Below, piece by piece: positions 30,101 to 38,382 of a DNA stretch of 59,189 bases; position 1 is the first letter of the stretch; every line of letters starts with the position of its first letter. The notes beneath the pieces were generated by a model that had not been told where the DNA came from, made no database searches, and was given only the letters and a program-made list of their open reading frames with translations. Source of the DNA: a virus; IMG/VR virus record IMGVR_UViG_3300044984_002334, positions 1 to 59,189 of that record; one strand, written 5' to 3'. A program made the translations under genes and the position numbers.

Positions 30101-30283
30101 GGTAGAAGAGGCTGGGATCCTATTTTCAGCTTCAACAGCCTTCTTAGTAAGTGGCCCATAGATTCCATCTATCTTACCTTTGTAAAGTCCTTGTTCTTTC
30201 AACTGCTTTTGCAATGCTTTAGTCTCTTCAATAGGCCCGCCCTTCGCATACTTAGACATCTTCTTATCTATTCCTATTTTCAT
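27140..30283 (-). CDS. 1047-aa virion protein with two peptidoglycan-binding-like modules and recurrent GG motifs
   Basis: Residues about 20-55 (ALQKQLKEQGLYKGKIDGIY then GPLTKKAVEA) and 706-742 (LKKFQTWASNNGF, ITPDGKWGSKTEAAY) each match the PG_binding_1 pattern 'LQ..L...G.....DG.WG..T..A'. Both follow an A-x-GGPI motif (KYAKGGPI near 11; MAAGGPI near 700), so the modules seem duplicated. Further K/A-x-GG motifs occur near 424 (KYKTGG), 471 (KQAAGGEL) and at the C-terminus (KKTGGKVY). A middle segment HLDDGEVVRGNMVLS followed by TGKTFA recurs in Bacteroidota phage proteins. It overlaps the muzzle gene by 20 bases. Likely role: a tail or cargo protein touching the cell wall during DNA entry. 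No hydrolase active site was found. Confidence 0.65.
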   Translation of the reverse strand: MKIGIDKKMSKYAKGGPIEETKALQKQLKEQGLYKGKIDGIYGPLTKKAVEAENRIPASSTYSPTVTNGSINRASMGDTGGSEYANMYMEKNGILPKQAAQGKKEKTLAKSLFNSITPKDVAEYDVNFGTLKRIAEGHNRFNSKEFESGLDKNLNASPKVKELNDKYTNEIYEAFQAFKKDQGDIGLRAVGIPKVSRVEDLNSFQKLDLLDAYSESLKSSGGRTLIPTGDASHLTDVLGNPELRKASADHASYYNNNGTGLNTTLYGKREPSEEDALNLFLGLPGENKKFGVSDYKPSVSKEQIDFYYNIKDPNFQKSILAAGKDLPLGKNAIIGSADYVTGDSIPNARFAEASIKNSTAGDDPAMALGNFTVSRGKDAKGDYVSYYDKYDLNPKGLVNDVNIMGKPFEIYDRIYLDNEQMKTKKYKTGGSLNPVSLPSWNTEDYKGQKMIFDSTTGKPRQAYPNMYRKQAAGGELPYSPVGLPVTPEAIAAQKKASETSFGQQLGKFASNPVVQGIAGMIPGIGALGSMAINASGRAMAPKQALPGQDISEAFQQVGTKNYDNYAASGGALSHMSGTKMVGDTDTRLSNNAVQVNGNAHMTDGNQYQMGDTKVHLDDGEVVRGNMVLSNKLTNPLTGKTFAQDASKSEKLIEKLSKRGTPVDKATITRLNKDLDTITQIQEEMATQMGLRQPQNNEVAMAAGGPIPNGEELKKFQTWASNNGFAITPDGKWGSKTEAAYKAIGNTYNLSLPARNINKDNANLTTWNNSAGQKISGYTQSSRALASRVTPTIPSLTSLNQRLPVSERDPLTGQIIDPASVTGAFELQNNRRRNLNANGVPNIKGITIPVVPNASKDVNTTDRGLGVSAGTALQGISAASQMIRSMGKSPANKDYQITTPISKNYYAADQALQQNQSNYAQARNSIDAGSVNTRRAINNSLYASKLSADNQVISQTSDMNRTANIDYENRLAQRQGQNVQLAQYKNELDARDLGAQNNAKDTAFNTLSNFGRAMDERKSAIDQLELLKALYPNVYGNTVKKKTGGKVY

Positions 30284-33200
30284 AATTAGTAGTTATTAAA
30301 TCTGTTGTTAATTTTATATTCATTGGGTTAGTAAAAAAGAAGCGAAGCCCTAAGTAATAATCTCGTAATCGTGCTTGCTCAAACTCTGAGGTAAAAGGAT
30401 CTATATTTGAAATGTTTACTACTTTATCTATATAAGGAGTGTTTTTTACATCGTCCCACGAATAGGACCATATAGGATTGTTCTTATCTATCACTAAGTC
30501 ACGGAGATCGTTGATTCGATACAAATTATCTATCTTAGATACATAAGCATTAGAAGTATTAGATATTGAAAAAGCTTCTGCTAATGTAAGATCCTTATAT
30601 CCAGTAGATTGGTAATCATTGTAGCCAATGAGGCCGGAGAAGGTAGCCGGATAATTTTTATAAGTAAGTTTGTTGCCATCGTACAGTTTAGCTTTTGAAG
30701 AATAATAAATAGAAGAAAACACCTTAGCATTTATTGGATCATGCTTAGCAATTATATCTACAATGTGTGGATACTTAATCCCATAGAATGTTTGAAAATT
30801 TCCAGTATTGTGTTTATAAATTCCATTAGAATAAAACGTGTTGTAATCATTCATCATATAATAAGGCGAGTAAGAATGGAAAGATACCCAAGAATTTGTA
30901 ATGAATGAATACGAGATAGTGAAAGAATGATCTTCAAAATAAAGTGAATTATCTAAAAATACTTCAGTAGGAGTGCCGGATGAATTATTGTAATAGAATT
31001 TCTCACCATCACTCCAGAGTGTAAGCGGAGTAATTATTGAGGTAGTAGTAGAAGTCTGGAATAAAGACACATACTTACTAGCAATCTTATAATCTTTTTT
31101 GTGAACAATTACTCTTTTAAATCGAGGGTCGTATGCCATAGTATAACCAATAGTATGAATAGGACTATACGGAGTGTAACTATAACCAGTAAGTTCTTTG
31201 ACTTGTGTTTTTAATTTAAAGCTTCCATTTTCTTCCCAAAAGTTTCTCATTGATTGCAACGCAAGATCATTAATGTTAGAAGTAAGCAAGAATGGGCGAC
31301 CTGAGAGAGAGTCAATATAGAAAAGCCCAAACTCTGTTTGTACGCGATCTTTAAAAGCTTGTATACCACCAAGTGCGAAGTCAGGTGATTTAAGAGACTT
31401 AAAAGGAAGAGAAAGAATATCTCCTGTTCCTAAGTAAGTAGTGTTTCCTGATGCTTGGATTGTCTGTGGGCGAAGAAAAGCTTTATATAGTGTTTGCGGA
31501 GTTCCTACATATGCCTCATCAAAAGCAATAAATAAATCTGTTATACCACCTGTAACGGCTGGGATATCTCGATAGTTGTTTATTTTAAATTGCCTTAATA
31601 AGTCAGTTACATTTTCTGTATTATCTTCTTGAGAATATGCGATTCTAAATGGTGTGTCTTCTATGCAAAGATTACAAAAATCGTAAGTTGCATCCATAGG
31701 AAAGTATGGTCGATCTGATAAAATATTAGAATACTTTTTATCTAATACATAACTTTCTGGATAAAACAATGGAAACGATGCTTCTAATTCATAATACTTT
31801 GTAGGAACATATTTACGTATAATTCTATAATCATGTCCAGTAAAGTTAATATACTTATACTTACCTTCATTATTAGTAGATCTGGCTTCTATGTTTAAAC
31901 GATAGTCAAACTTACCAGTTACAAAATCAGCCCATGTATCAAATGCAGTTGGAGGAGAGCCATCAGGAGTCCAATAGTTTTCTATTGTATCAAAAAAAAC
32001 GCCATAAGCATTTCCACCGTTAAGTGTTACAGGGGATTCCGTAAAGTTAGGAGTTGCACATAATCTTTTGTACGTAATAATATTCAAGTCTGTAAATACT
32101 TCTTTTGTTGTTTTCAGTGAAGCTAAAATAGTCACACCGTTAAAATTAGCCGGGTAAGGCAATCCAGGAGATGCAGGTGTAGAAAGTCCTTCTAATTGCG
32201 CTGCTAACTTAAATACGTTTATATTATGATTCTTAGATCTATTTTGAATAGCTATGTTAGGAGCTGGTAATACTTGAGATACCGCATTAGACTGGTCTGT
32301 AAAGTCTGCTGGTGTATTAGAATCATTTGCAGCTATAGAACGATCCAAGTAATAAGAATCTAATATGTTATAATTTAATCTTGTAAGCGGTCGACCGTAA
32401 ACTGTATAATTATTAATATAACTAGTAATAGTCATATCAGCATCATAAGTAGTTTCATGGAATGTAGATCCTATCTCAGTTCTAGGAGCAACTGGATCTA
32501 AGAATATTTTATCAATAGATACATACGTCCCTTCTAATTTCTTAGAGTTGTACACTCCTTCTGGAGAAATAAACGCATAATAAGGAACTGGGCCAATATC
32601 CCAATAATCTCCATCTGGAGATGGGCTACCTGATAAACTAGTTTGAAAATTAATGCCGTCCATTTCTGTATAATTGTAAAGATATACATCTTCAAGATTA
32701 GATTGCTTGACAGCTACGTCACGTGTTAATAACCGAAGATAACCTTTATCAACTATTGTGGACTCTCCTTCCCCTATTACAATAGAGTAAGCTAGTGCAT
32801 TTTCTGGCAACTCTACATTGTCTAATTCTAAGAGTATATCATAATGCAAGTTTGCTGATTTATTTGCAGAAGCTGCTACGAATAAAAAGTTTGGCGGTAT
32901 TTTATGGTGACGTATAGGAGTACTGTCTACAGGAGTTCCCCAATAATCTAGTCCCCAATAAGAAGCCCCATCACAAGCTATCTTAGAAGGATATGTTTGT
33001 GATACTTCATAATAACCTAAATGCCCTTTAGAAAGAGAAGTAGTAGATCCTGGAGCTATAGATGCAGTATTAAACACTTGCCATCTTTTATTACCTGCTA
33101 CTGCATTAACATTTGAAATCGTATCTGTATCCCAATTAGTTACACCCGTCACATAAGGATTAGTGTGCGTGTTTGGAACAATATTAGCTTTACGTCCAGG

Positions 33201-34391
33201 TATGTGATATACTGGAGAATCAGTACCATTATCAAAGTGATATACAATTCCAAGAGCTACCACATCATCTTTAAGAAAATTAGTAGGTAGTACATATGTG
33301 TTAGGTTTCAAACCTTCTCTAGAATTATTTGGCGTCATCTTATACGTAACTAATAACTTAGTTGCTAGTCTTTGATACAAAGAATAATCACGAGTTGTAT
33401 AAGATAAGTTTCCTAAATAGAGTCGATCTTTATCTATAATATGAGAGTTAACTTTCTCAATCTTTAAACGGTCAATGAGTATTTCATCTATCTCTGTAGA
33501 ATAATCTATATTCTCACCAGTATCTAAATAGTTATTAGTAGCTTTACGTTCAATTGGCAAAGTAATATCAACTCCAGTAATTGTATCTGCAATACCTTCT
33601 TTCTTTACAATAGCTAACCTGTAATAAGGAAAAGAAGTATCAATGTTTTCGATACTTAGTTGAATAGCTTTATTAGAAGGACTTCTGTAATATGGAGAGG
33701 AAATTTCATTATCTTGGCCATGTCTGTTTTCAAAACTGATAGGTATGTAATTAGTAAGTGGTATCCATCTATTAATAGGATTCCTGTCTACATCAAGATG
33801 TTGGAAGTAATAAGATCTTGCTCCATACGGTAGTGAACCTTTTCCATCTACAACAAAAGTATTACCTAAACTAATGGCTGGATAAGAGTGATCTGGAGTA
33901 ATTGAAATCTTAGTTATATCTGTGATTGCTTTAGTAGTTGGATTTACCCAAGCTCTAGTATCAGTAATGTTGATAACCCGATAAGGATTAGCGTTATCAG
34001 TAAAGTAAATAATTCGATCACAACCATTACGTACTCTGAATAACGCATTAACAGGATTGTAAAAATTAAGATCAGGAGATTTTGCAATTAATGAATAAGT
34101 GCACGCAGTAGGATTAAATATACCTATCTGGTGATCTGGTCTAACTGGTGCTGGATCATACAGGAACACAACAATATCTTCTGTATCAGTTAGTGTATGT
34201 CCTATGATCTTTAATCCTGATGGAAAATTAGTTGCACAGATTGCATTTCCAAGTTCATTAGAAATGCTTCCAAGTTCTCCTTCTGTAGTCTCGAGTACTG
34301 CGTTAAGTGCGTAACGATATGTTCCATCAGGCTGGTATTTGGGATCAATATCTTGATTCATCCCTAACCTCATATTATTAGAAATTTGCAT
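30264..34391 (-). CDS. tail 'muzzle'/stabilization protein of crAss-like phages
   Basis: A 1375-aa protein whose N-terminus (RLGMNQDIDPKYQPDGTYRY, then ALNAVLETTEGELGSISNELGN) is the recognisable start of the crAss-like tail stabilization protein. The long body is rich in Tyr, Asn, Thr and Pro and looks mostly beta, as expected for a beta-propeller-like structural protein. In crAss001 the comparable large protein forms the muzzle at the tip of the short tail. It follows the gp4-like ring gene (14-base overlap) and precedes the cargo-type genes, the usual order. No enzymatic motif is visible. Confidence 0.85.
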   Translation of the reverse strand: MQISNNMRLGMNQDIDPKYQPDGTYRYALNAVLETTEGELGSISNELGNAICATNFPSGLKIIGHTLTDTEDIVVFLYDPAPVRPDHQIGIFNPTACTYSLIAKSPDLNFYNPVNALFRVRNGCDRIIYFTDNANPYRVINITDTRAWVNPTTKAITDITKISITPDHSYPAISLGNTFVVDGKGSLPYGARSYYFQHLDVDRNPINRWIPLTNYIPISFENRHGQDNEISSPYYRSPSNKAIQLSIENIDTSFPYYRLAIVKKEGIADTITGVDITLPIERKATNNYLDTGENIDYSTEIDEILIDRLKIEKVNSHIIDKDRLYLGNLSYTTRDYSLYQRLATKLLVTYKMTPNNSREGLKPNTYVLPTNFLKDDVVALGIVYHFDNGTDSPVYHIPGRKANIVPNTHTNPYVTGVTNWDTDTISNVNAVAGNKRWQVFNTASIAPGSTTSLSKGHLGYYEVSQTYPSKIACDGASYWGLDYWGTPVDSTPIRHHKIPPNFLFVAASANKSANLHYDILLELDNVELPENALAYSIVIGEGESTIVDKGYLRLLTRDVAVKQSNLEDVYLYNYTEMDGINFQTSLSGSPSPDGDYWDIGPVPYYAFISPEGVYNSKKLEGTYVSIDKIFLDPVAPRTEIGSTFHETTYDADMTITSYINNYTVYGRPLTRLNYNILDSYYLDRSIAANDSNTPADFTDQSNAVSQVLPAPNIAIQNRSKNHNINVFKLAAQLEGLSTPASPGLPYPANFNGVTILASLKTTKEVFTDLNIITYKRLCATPNFTESPVTLNGGNAYGVFFDTIENYWTPDGSPPTAFDTWADFVTGKFDYRLNIEARSTNNEGKYKYINFTGHDYRIIRKYVPTKYYELEASFPLFYPESYVLDKKYSNILSDRPYFPMDATYDFCNLCIEDTPFRIAYSQEDNTENVTDLLRQFKINNYRDIPAVTGGITDLFIAFDEAYVGTPQTLYKAFLRPQTIQASGNTTYLGTGDILSLPFKSLKSPDFALGGIQAFKDRVQTEFGLFYIDSLSGRPFLLTSNINDLALQSMRNFWEENGSFKLKTQVKELTGYSYTPYSPIHTIGYTMAYDPRFKRVIVHKKDYKIASKYVSLFQTSTTTSIITPLTLWSDGEKFYYNNSSGTPTEVFLDNSLYFEDHSFTISYSFITNSWVSFHSYSPYYMMNDYNTFYSNGIYKHNTGNFQTFYGIKYPHIVDIIAKHDPINAKVFSSIYYSSKAKLYDGNKLTYKNYPATFSGLIGYNDYQSTGYKDLTLAEAFSISNTSNAYVSKIDNLYRINDLRDLVIDKNNPIWSYSWDDVKNTPYIDKVVNISNIDPFTSEFEQARLRDYYLGLRFFFTNPMNIKLTTDLITTNYENRNR

Positions 34392-35085
34392 GTGATGAAG
34401 AACCTAATGAAGTAAACAAGTTATCGAATGACCTGGAACGAGGCATAAGAGAATTGTGTTGGTTTTTAATTTTTTCCATAGTAGAAAGTGAAGGCATGTT
34501 AAGATTTCCTACTGCTTTAGTAGAAAGTGTGTTCCACATATCAAGATAAAACCTCATACGACTATCTGAACCTTCTTCCATCATATTATATTTCTTTTGC
34601 CAGTACTTGTAAAGAATAAAGTTGTAAATAGCTTCCTTTAAATCTTCAGAGTCTGGTATAGTTATGTTGCCTTCTTCATCACAAGGGTAAGATCGGTATG
34701 CAACATAGATCTCTCCATCAGCAAGTGTTGTAGTCATGATAAGATTATCATCTATTGCAAAAGTGTGTCGGCACCCAGAACAGATCTTAAGATCATTGTT
34801 ACACTTGTCATTAAAAAATGGAGAAGAGTTAATTTGTAATGGGAGGTACATGCCATTGTCATAGTATGCTACCATAAGTAAGAATTTAAGATCCTCAGGA
34901 AGCACTGCTTTATGAGCATTAACTTTTAGCACAATTGCTTTATCTACAAGCAACATTTCAGCTTTTAGATTCATTAATGCTTTGAGAGCGTATTCCATAA
35001 TATCTCTTTCATTATAATATCTCTCGTCCAATCCCATGCTTACGTCGTAAACAATAGATTTTAAGGATGTATAATTAGTAATCAT
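34378..35085 (-). CDS. tail ring/tubular protein, P22 gp4-like
   Basis: A 235-aa protein with the pattern of the P22 gp4/T7 gp11 head-tail connector family as found in crAss-like phages. It has an N-terminal helix bundle (KSIVYDVSMGLDERYYNERD, IMEYALKALMNLKAEML), then beta strands carrying 'HKAVLPEDLKFLLMVAYYD', then a helical stretch EAIYNFILYKYWQKKYNMME. A CSGCRH pair and CNND/CDEE give several Cys residues. It is placed between the HU-like gene and the muzzle gene, exactly as in crAss-like genomes, where it makes a ring below the portal. Confidence 0.75.
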   Translation of the reverse strand: MITNYTSLKSIVYDVSMGLDERYYNERDIMEYALKALMNLKAEMLLVDKAIVLKVNAHKAVLPEDLKFLLMVAYYDNGMYLPLQINSSPFFNDKCNNDLKICSGCRHTFAIDDNLIMTTTLADGEIYVAYRSYPCDEEGNITIPDSEDLKEAIYNFILYKYWQKKYNMMEEGSDSRMRFYLDMWNTLSTKAVGNLNMPSLSTMEKIKNQHNSLMPRSRSFDNLFTSLGSSSHANF

Positions 35086-35509
35086 AGTAATTGTGTATTA
35101 CATTATTTTTTAAAATGTATTGTCCGAGTTCTCGAGCGCTATCGCGTGCAAGTTTGAATTTGAATATAGCGACTTCTGAATAATGTTGCACTTTAGGATA
35201 ACGTGTATCCCATCTACCTTGTGCTGCATATCCATGAGTATGAAGATTTTTCTTCCATCGCTTTAGTCCTTCTTTCTTCCAGAGATCCCAATCAAAATAA
35301 CCTCGACCAATAGTTTTTCTTTTATATATGCCCAAATGCCCCAGCCCGTAGGGGAGCTTATAGATTTTGTAGTCGTATATCATACTTCTTACCATAATAA
35401 AAAAGAAAGTCTTTACAATTAATACAAAATCTTTAGAAGTTATTTCGTATTTATTAGGGTAAGCTTTGAACATATCATGTTCAGCTACAAAATATTTTTT
35501 TGGGATCAT
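35075..35509 (-). CDS. HU/IHF-like DNA-binding protein of the crAss tail cluster
   Basis: A 144-aa very basic and aromatic protein. Residues about 23-75 have the order helix-helix-'YKLPYGLGHLGIYKRKTIG', resembling the HU/IHF layout in which two helices are followed by 'gfGxfxvrxR'. crAss-like genomes carry IHF-like genes just before the tail tubular gene, which is the position here. The C-terminal part (FDWDLWKKEGLKRWKKNL, PKVQHYSEVAIFKFK) is not typical HU and may be family specific. It could bind phage DNA in the virion or during packaging. The match is by eye and moderate. Confidence 0.5.
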   Translation of the reverse strand: MIPKKYFVAEHDMFKAYPNKYEITSKDFVLIVKTFFFIMVRSMIYDYKIYKLPYGLGHLGIYKRKTIGRGYFDWDLWKKEGLKRWKKNLHTHGYAAQGRWDTRYPKVQHYSEVAIFKFKLARDSARELGQYILKNNVIHNYYDY

Positions 35510-36168
35510 AAATCAGAAGCGTCATTTTCTTTATCTGGTGGTAATTGGCGAGATTGTAAAAGATAATTAAGTACCATCTTGTACATAGGATCAATAAGAT
35601 CTGGGTCAATTGGAAATTCTGTATCCATTTCATCCACACAAACTCCACCATTAGTGGAATTGCAATTGATAGCTGCTATTTCAGAAGGTTTATCAAAAAG
35701 TCCATTAAGTAATATTAAAGCAAGTTCTTTATTATTTACGACATACAGATGATTATCATGAATAAACCAACCAGTTAACTTCTTTTTAGAACGTCCGTAT
35801 TTTTGAAGTTTAGATTGATTAAGAGAAATGGCTGGTAGAACTTCACCTTCCATATCCATTACTTTAATAAATGCTCCCCAACGAGTGCTGAGAAACTTAG
35901 GTATTGTAATTGTAGATTTAAGTATCTTACATATATCTGTTGGACCATCGCAACAGTTATGAAAAGAGCCTAACTCGAGTGGAACACAAAGAGATTGAAA
36001 AGTTTGTTCAGATATGTAGCGATACTTATCTGCTTTTTGCTCAGTAAGAAGTGCTCGCGTTACTTGTAAATAATGTGCTATTAAACGATTAGAGAATCCT
36101 AAGTCATCAGAAGATGGTCCTTGAGAAATAAGATTCTTAAGCGCGTAAATATGATTGCGTATTGTCAT
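35506..36168 (-). CDS. conserved tail-connector region protein
   Basis: A 220-aa protein, first gene after the promoter at 36219-36186, overlapping the HU-like gene by ATGA. The N-terminal 60 residues are helical (NRLIAHYLQVTRALLTEQKA). The middle has beta strands with Cys residues (FHNCCDGPTDICKI) and a segment YVVNNKELALILLNGLFDKP. The C-terminus is acidic. No catalytic or membrane motif is seen. Proteins of this size and place in crAss-like phages are virion components of the tail connector. The exact role is not assigned. Confidence 0.55.
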   Translation of the reverse strand: MTIRNHIYALKNLISQGPSSDDLGFSNRLIAHYLQVTRALLTEQKADKYRYISEQTFQSLCVPLELGSFHNCCDGPTDICKILKSTITIPKFLSTRWGAFIKVMDMEGEVLPAISLNQSKLQKYGRSKKKLTGWFIHDNHLYVVNNKELALILLNGLFDKPSEIAAINCNSTNGGVCVDEMDTEFPIDPDLIDPMYKMVLNYLLQSRQLPPDKENDASDL

Positions 36169-36185
36169 TTTCGAAAAAGTTTTAA

Positions 36186-36219
36186 CAAAGGTAATGTATA
36201 ACTTGGTAAGAGTACAAAA
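36186..36219 (-). promoter_or_regulatory. Bacteroidota-type promoter for the tail/ejection operon
   Basis: Read on the minus strand there is TTTTG (36219-36215), 21 bases, then TACCTTTG (36193-36186). The second element is an exact match to the Bacteroidota primary-sigma -7 consensus TAnnTTTG, and the first fits the TTTG -33 element at nearly standard spacing. The predicted start of transcription is near 36180, leaving a leader of about 10 bases before the ATG at 36168. It would drive the 220-aa gene through the 1436-aa gene, including the 15-kb polymerase gene. Confidence 0.75.
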
Positions 36220-36258
36220 TAAATAAGGGAGAACAGTTAGTTATAACCATTCCCCCTT
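36215..36258 (-). terminator. intrinsic terminator after the lysis enzyme gene
   Basis: On the minus strand, 6 bases after the stop at 36265, a 9-bp stem with one G-U pair (arms 36258-36250 and 36233-36225) encloses a 16-base loop. The tail is TTATTTATTTTG. Its U-rich tail overlaps the -33 element of the next promoter, so the two units are packed head to tail. Confidence 0.65.
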
Positions 36259-36264
36259 AAATTA

Positions 36265-36693
36265 TCATGTAGTGATTTCAATATATATTTTCTCCTTTAA
36301 TAGTGTAGCCAGTAACAGTTTATACAACTTATTAAAGGTGCTTTTTGAGTTTATAATTTTAGACCCTACTTTATTACCTACAAGCAAGCAGCCAGATGAA
36401 TCAGCTTCAGTATTGCCAGGATGAATTCGAATTCCTTCAAACACAGGTACATTAAGTAAAAGTGGAAGAGCTCGTTTAAATCGGGGAGAGTGAGAAATGA
36501 TTACCTCATATACCCCGTAAGGAATAGCAGTTTCATGCTTTATTTTTAAAGACATTAACTGTTCTTTACTTTGCAACTTATTTAACCCTCTATCCTTATC
36601 TTCTAACACATCACAATAGAATTCGTTGTTTATATATAACTGACCTATTGTGTTTGTCTGGTTAAACTCAGTTCTTTTTAATGTTAACTCCAT
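36265..36693 (-). CDS. DUF5675 lysis-type protein (L,D-transpeptidase-like fold)
   Basis: A 142-aa protein with the hallmarks of DUF5675: an N-terminal ELTLKRTEFNQTNTIGQLYI, then FYCDVLEDKDRG, AIPYGVYEV, SPRFKRALPLL and the signature GIRIHPGNTEADSSGCLLVG (His...Gly-Cys, as in the YkuD catalytic centre). Family members are common in Bacteroidota phages and thought to act on the cell wall, but biochemical proof is limited. It starts inside the end of the 430-aa gene (10-base overlap) and is followed by a terminator, so it ends the fibre/lysis unit. No signal peptide, so a holin or other export route would be needed. Confidence 0.8.
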   Translation of the reverse strand: MELTLKRTEFNQTNTIGQLYINNEFYCDVLEDKDRGLNKLQSKEQLMSLKIKHETAIPYGVYEVIISHSPRFKRALPLLLNVPVFEGIRIHPGNTEADSSGCLLVGNKVGSKIINSKSTFNKLYKLLLATLLKEKIYIEITT

Positions 36694-37976
36694 GTGTACG
36701 TGTAATATTTAGAAACCGTACACCCATTTGCAAGTGTCGCTACAAATGTATATAAGCCTTGAGAAGTAAGATTTGCTGTATCGGTATAAGAGATATTATC
36801 ATTATCTCCATTTAACCAAGCTACTGAAACTACATTAACAGGATTGTAAACTGCTGTAACTGTATTGAAAGAACAACTATTAGTAGTTGTCCCATATAAG
36901 GTTAGAGGTATATCACCATAATTATCAATTAAAGTTATCACATTAAAATTAGAAGCTCCTCCATTTATCTTTGGACGACTTATACCATCTACTATTCCTA
37001 CAACAGTTCCACAGTTTGTGGTTATGACATTATTAGAGTAGAAATTTGTAGATGTTATACTTACAGCACTTGTATCTAATAAAGCTGTTTCTTTCCCAGT
37101 TGACGGTATAAATACATAAGCGGCACCATTAGATTTATTTACCCCAAATAATCTAGTAGTTGGGTTATGCACCATTGTAGTATTGATAGAAATTCTTCTA
37201 AAAGAAGCTCCAACGAAAACCTTATTAAAAGTTAATTTGTGCTTACCTGTAACTCCATATCTATAAATAGATACATTATTCATAAGAGTAACCATGTTAC
37301 CAGTCCAAGAAGCATTTGAGAAAACAACATCAGAAGCTGTAAGAGTAGTAAGTCCTGCTCCTGAGTAATATGGTGAGGTAGTTGGATTTAAGTCTAATTC
37401 AATTTGAGAATTTATAAAATTTCCATTTTGATCAGTTTCATAAACATACAACCTGCTAAGATACCCATTAGTAGGTAATGTAGTATTAGTATCAGTTAAC
37501 GAAAAAGAAGTTGTGCTTTTAAGCAAATTTGAGCACCCTACAACTAAACAACCTCCATTTATTTCTACTGTGGAAGGATTGCATAGAGAAGTGTTAACTA
37601 AATTTATAGCTGAGTTAAGATACTCTGAATTAGTTGTTGTATAAAATCTTGGGTAGTTACTTCCATTAGAAAGATTCTTAAGTACTAAAGTATCGGTACA
37701 AGATCCTTGGGCACGAGTAAAAGTGATATTCAATTGTTGAGAACAAGGTATTGTGGTCACATCGTCATTATAATCTAAATTATCCGCAATGTTACTCAAC
37801 TCACATTGAGTTATAGTATCAATGCAACTATTATTAGACAATAACCAATTGTAGTAACTTTCGTAAGTTGAATCAAGACAAAGATTTATAAAGTACTTTT
37901 TATTTTTATGGTACTGTAATATATCTTTAGTAAACTTAGTTGCAAGTTGCGCAAGTTGTGCATTTGAAATCATCAC
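36684..37976 (-). CDS. 430-aa beta-rich tail protein
   Basis: A Thr/Asn/Ser-rich protein with repeated beta-strand patterns. The C-terminus (SQGLYTFVATLANGCTVSKY) looks like an Ig-like or PKD-like module, often found on phage surface proteins. The N-terminal 45 residues are helical and contain Leu-Cys-Leu. About eight Cys residues are spread through the first 160 residues. Only two adjacent start codons fit (37976 and 37973), so it must overlap the upstream gene by about 40 bases in another frame, suggesting coupled translation. Probably a tail-fibre accessory or adhesin-like part; no enzyme motif. Confidence 0.6.
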   Translation of the reverse strand: MMISNAQLAQLATKFTKDILQYHKNKKYFINLCLDSTYESYYNWLLSNNSCIDTITQCELSNIADNLDYNDDVTTIPCSQQLNITFTRAQGSCTDTLVLKNLSNGSNYPRFYTTTNSEYLNSAINLVNTSLCNPSTVEINGGCLVVGCSNLLKSTTSFSLTDTNTTLPTNGYLSRLYVYETDQNGNFINSQIELDLNPTTSPYYSGAGLTTLTASDVVFSNASWTGNMVTLMNNVSIYRYGVTGKHKLTFNKVFVGASFRRISINTTMVHNPTTRLFGVNKSNGAAYVFIPSTGKETALLDTSAVSITSTNFYSNNVITTNCGTVVGIVDGISRPKINGGASNFNVITLIDNYGDIPLTLYGTTTNSCSFNTVTAVYNPVNVVSVAWLNGDNDNISYTDTANLTSQGLYTFVATLANGCTVSKYYTYTWS

Positions 37977-38382
37977 AAGTAGTGTTATAAAGGTCTGTAT
38001 AGAGCGCGCACAGGTCTACACAAGAACAAGCGATACAAGAATTAGATGCAAGCAATGCTTGGTAATATAAAGTTTTTTCTAAGTCTTTAGTTTTATACCA
38101 AGTGACTGCGTCACAAATTGCCTCTCTTCCTACAAAATAGCAAACCTGCTCTACAATAATTGCACCTGTTGATGTAACGATAGTGAGTTTGAAAGAATAG
38201 ACAGAATCTACGTGCGGAGTAACTGAAGTAACGGCATACGTAGTTACATTTGTGCTGATTGTATAATTAGTGGGCACTGCTCCACAAGCATTAACTTCTA
38301 ACTTAACACTTTGATTTTCAGAGTTCATATTAGTAGAAGTTACTGTGAAGATAGTTCCGGCATTATTTAGAGTTACGACCAT
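37936..38382 (-). CDS. 148-aa tail protein with Cys-rich C-terminus
   Basis: Residues 1-85 form a beta-rich Ig-like module (VVTLNNAGTIFTVTSTNMN, VDSVYSFKLTIVTSTG). The last 36 residues contain nine Cys (SNSCIACSCVDLCALYTDLY followed by NTTCDDFKCTTCATCN), dense enough for a metal site or disulfide knot. It overlaps the 156-aa gene by 20 bases upstream and the 430-aa gene by 41 downstream. The two proteins share the 'Ig-like + Cys' flavour and may work as a pair on the tail. Function not known. Confidence 0.6.
   Translation of the reverse strand: MVVTLNNAGTIFTVTSTNMNSENQSVKLEVNACGAVPTNYTISTNVTTYAVTSVTPHVDSVYSFKLTIVTSTGAIIVEQVCYFVGREAICDAVTWYKTKDLEKTLYYQALLASNSCIACSCVDLCALYTDLYNTTCDDFKCTTCATCN

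Noticed and set aside
37936-37976. Programmed frameshift joining the 148-aa and 430-aa tail proteins
   Set aside because: The frames differ by +1, no slippery heptamer or pause hairpin is evident, and two adjacent ATG codons offer a simple independent start.
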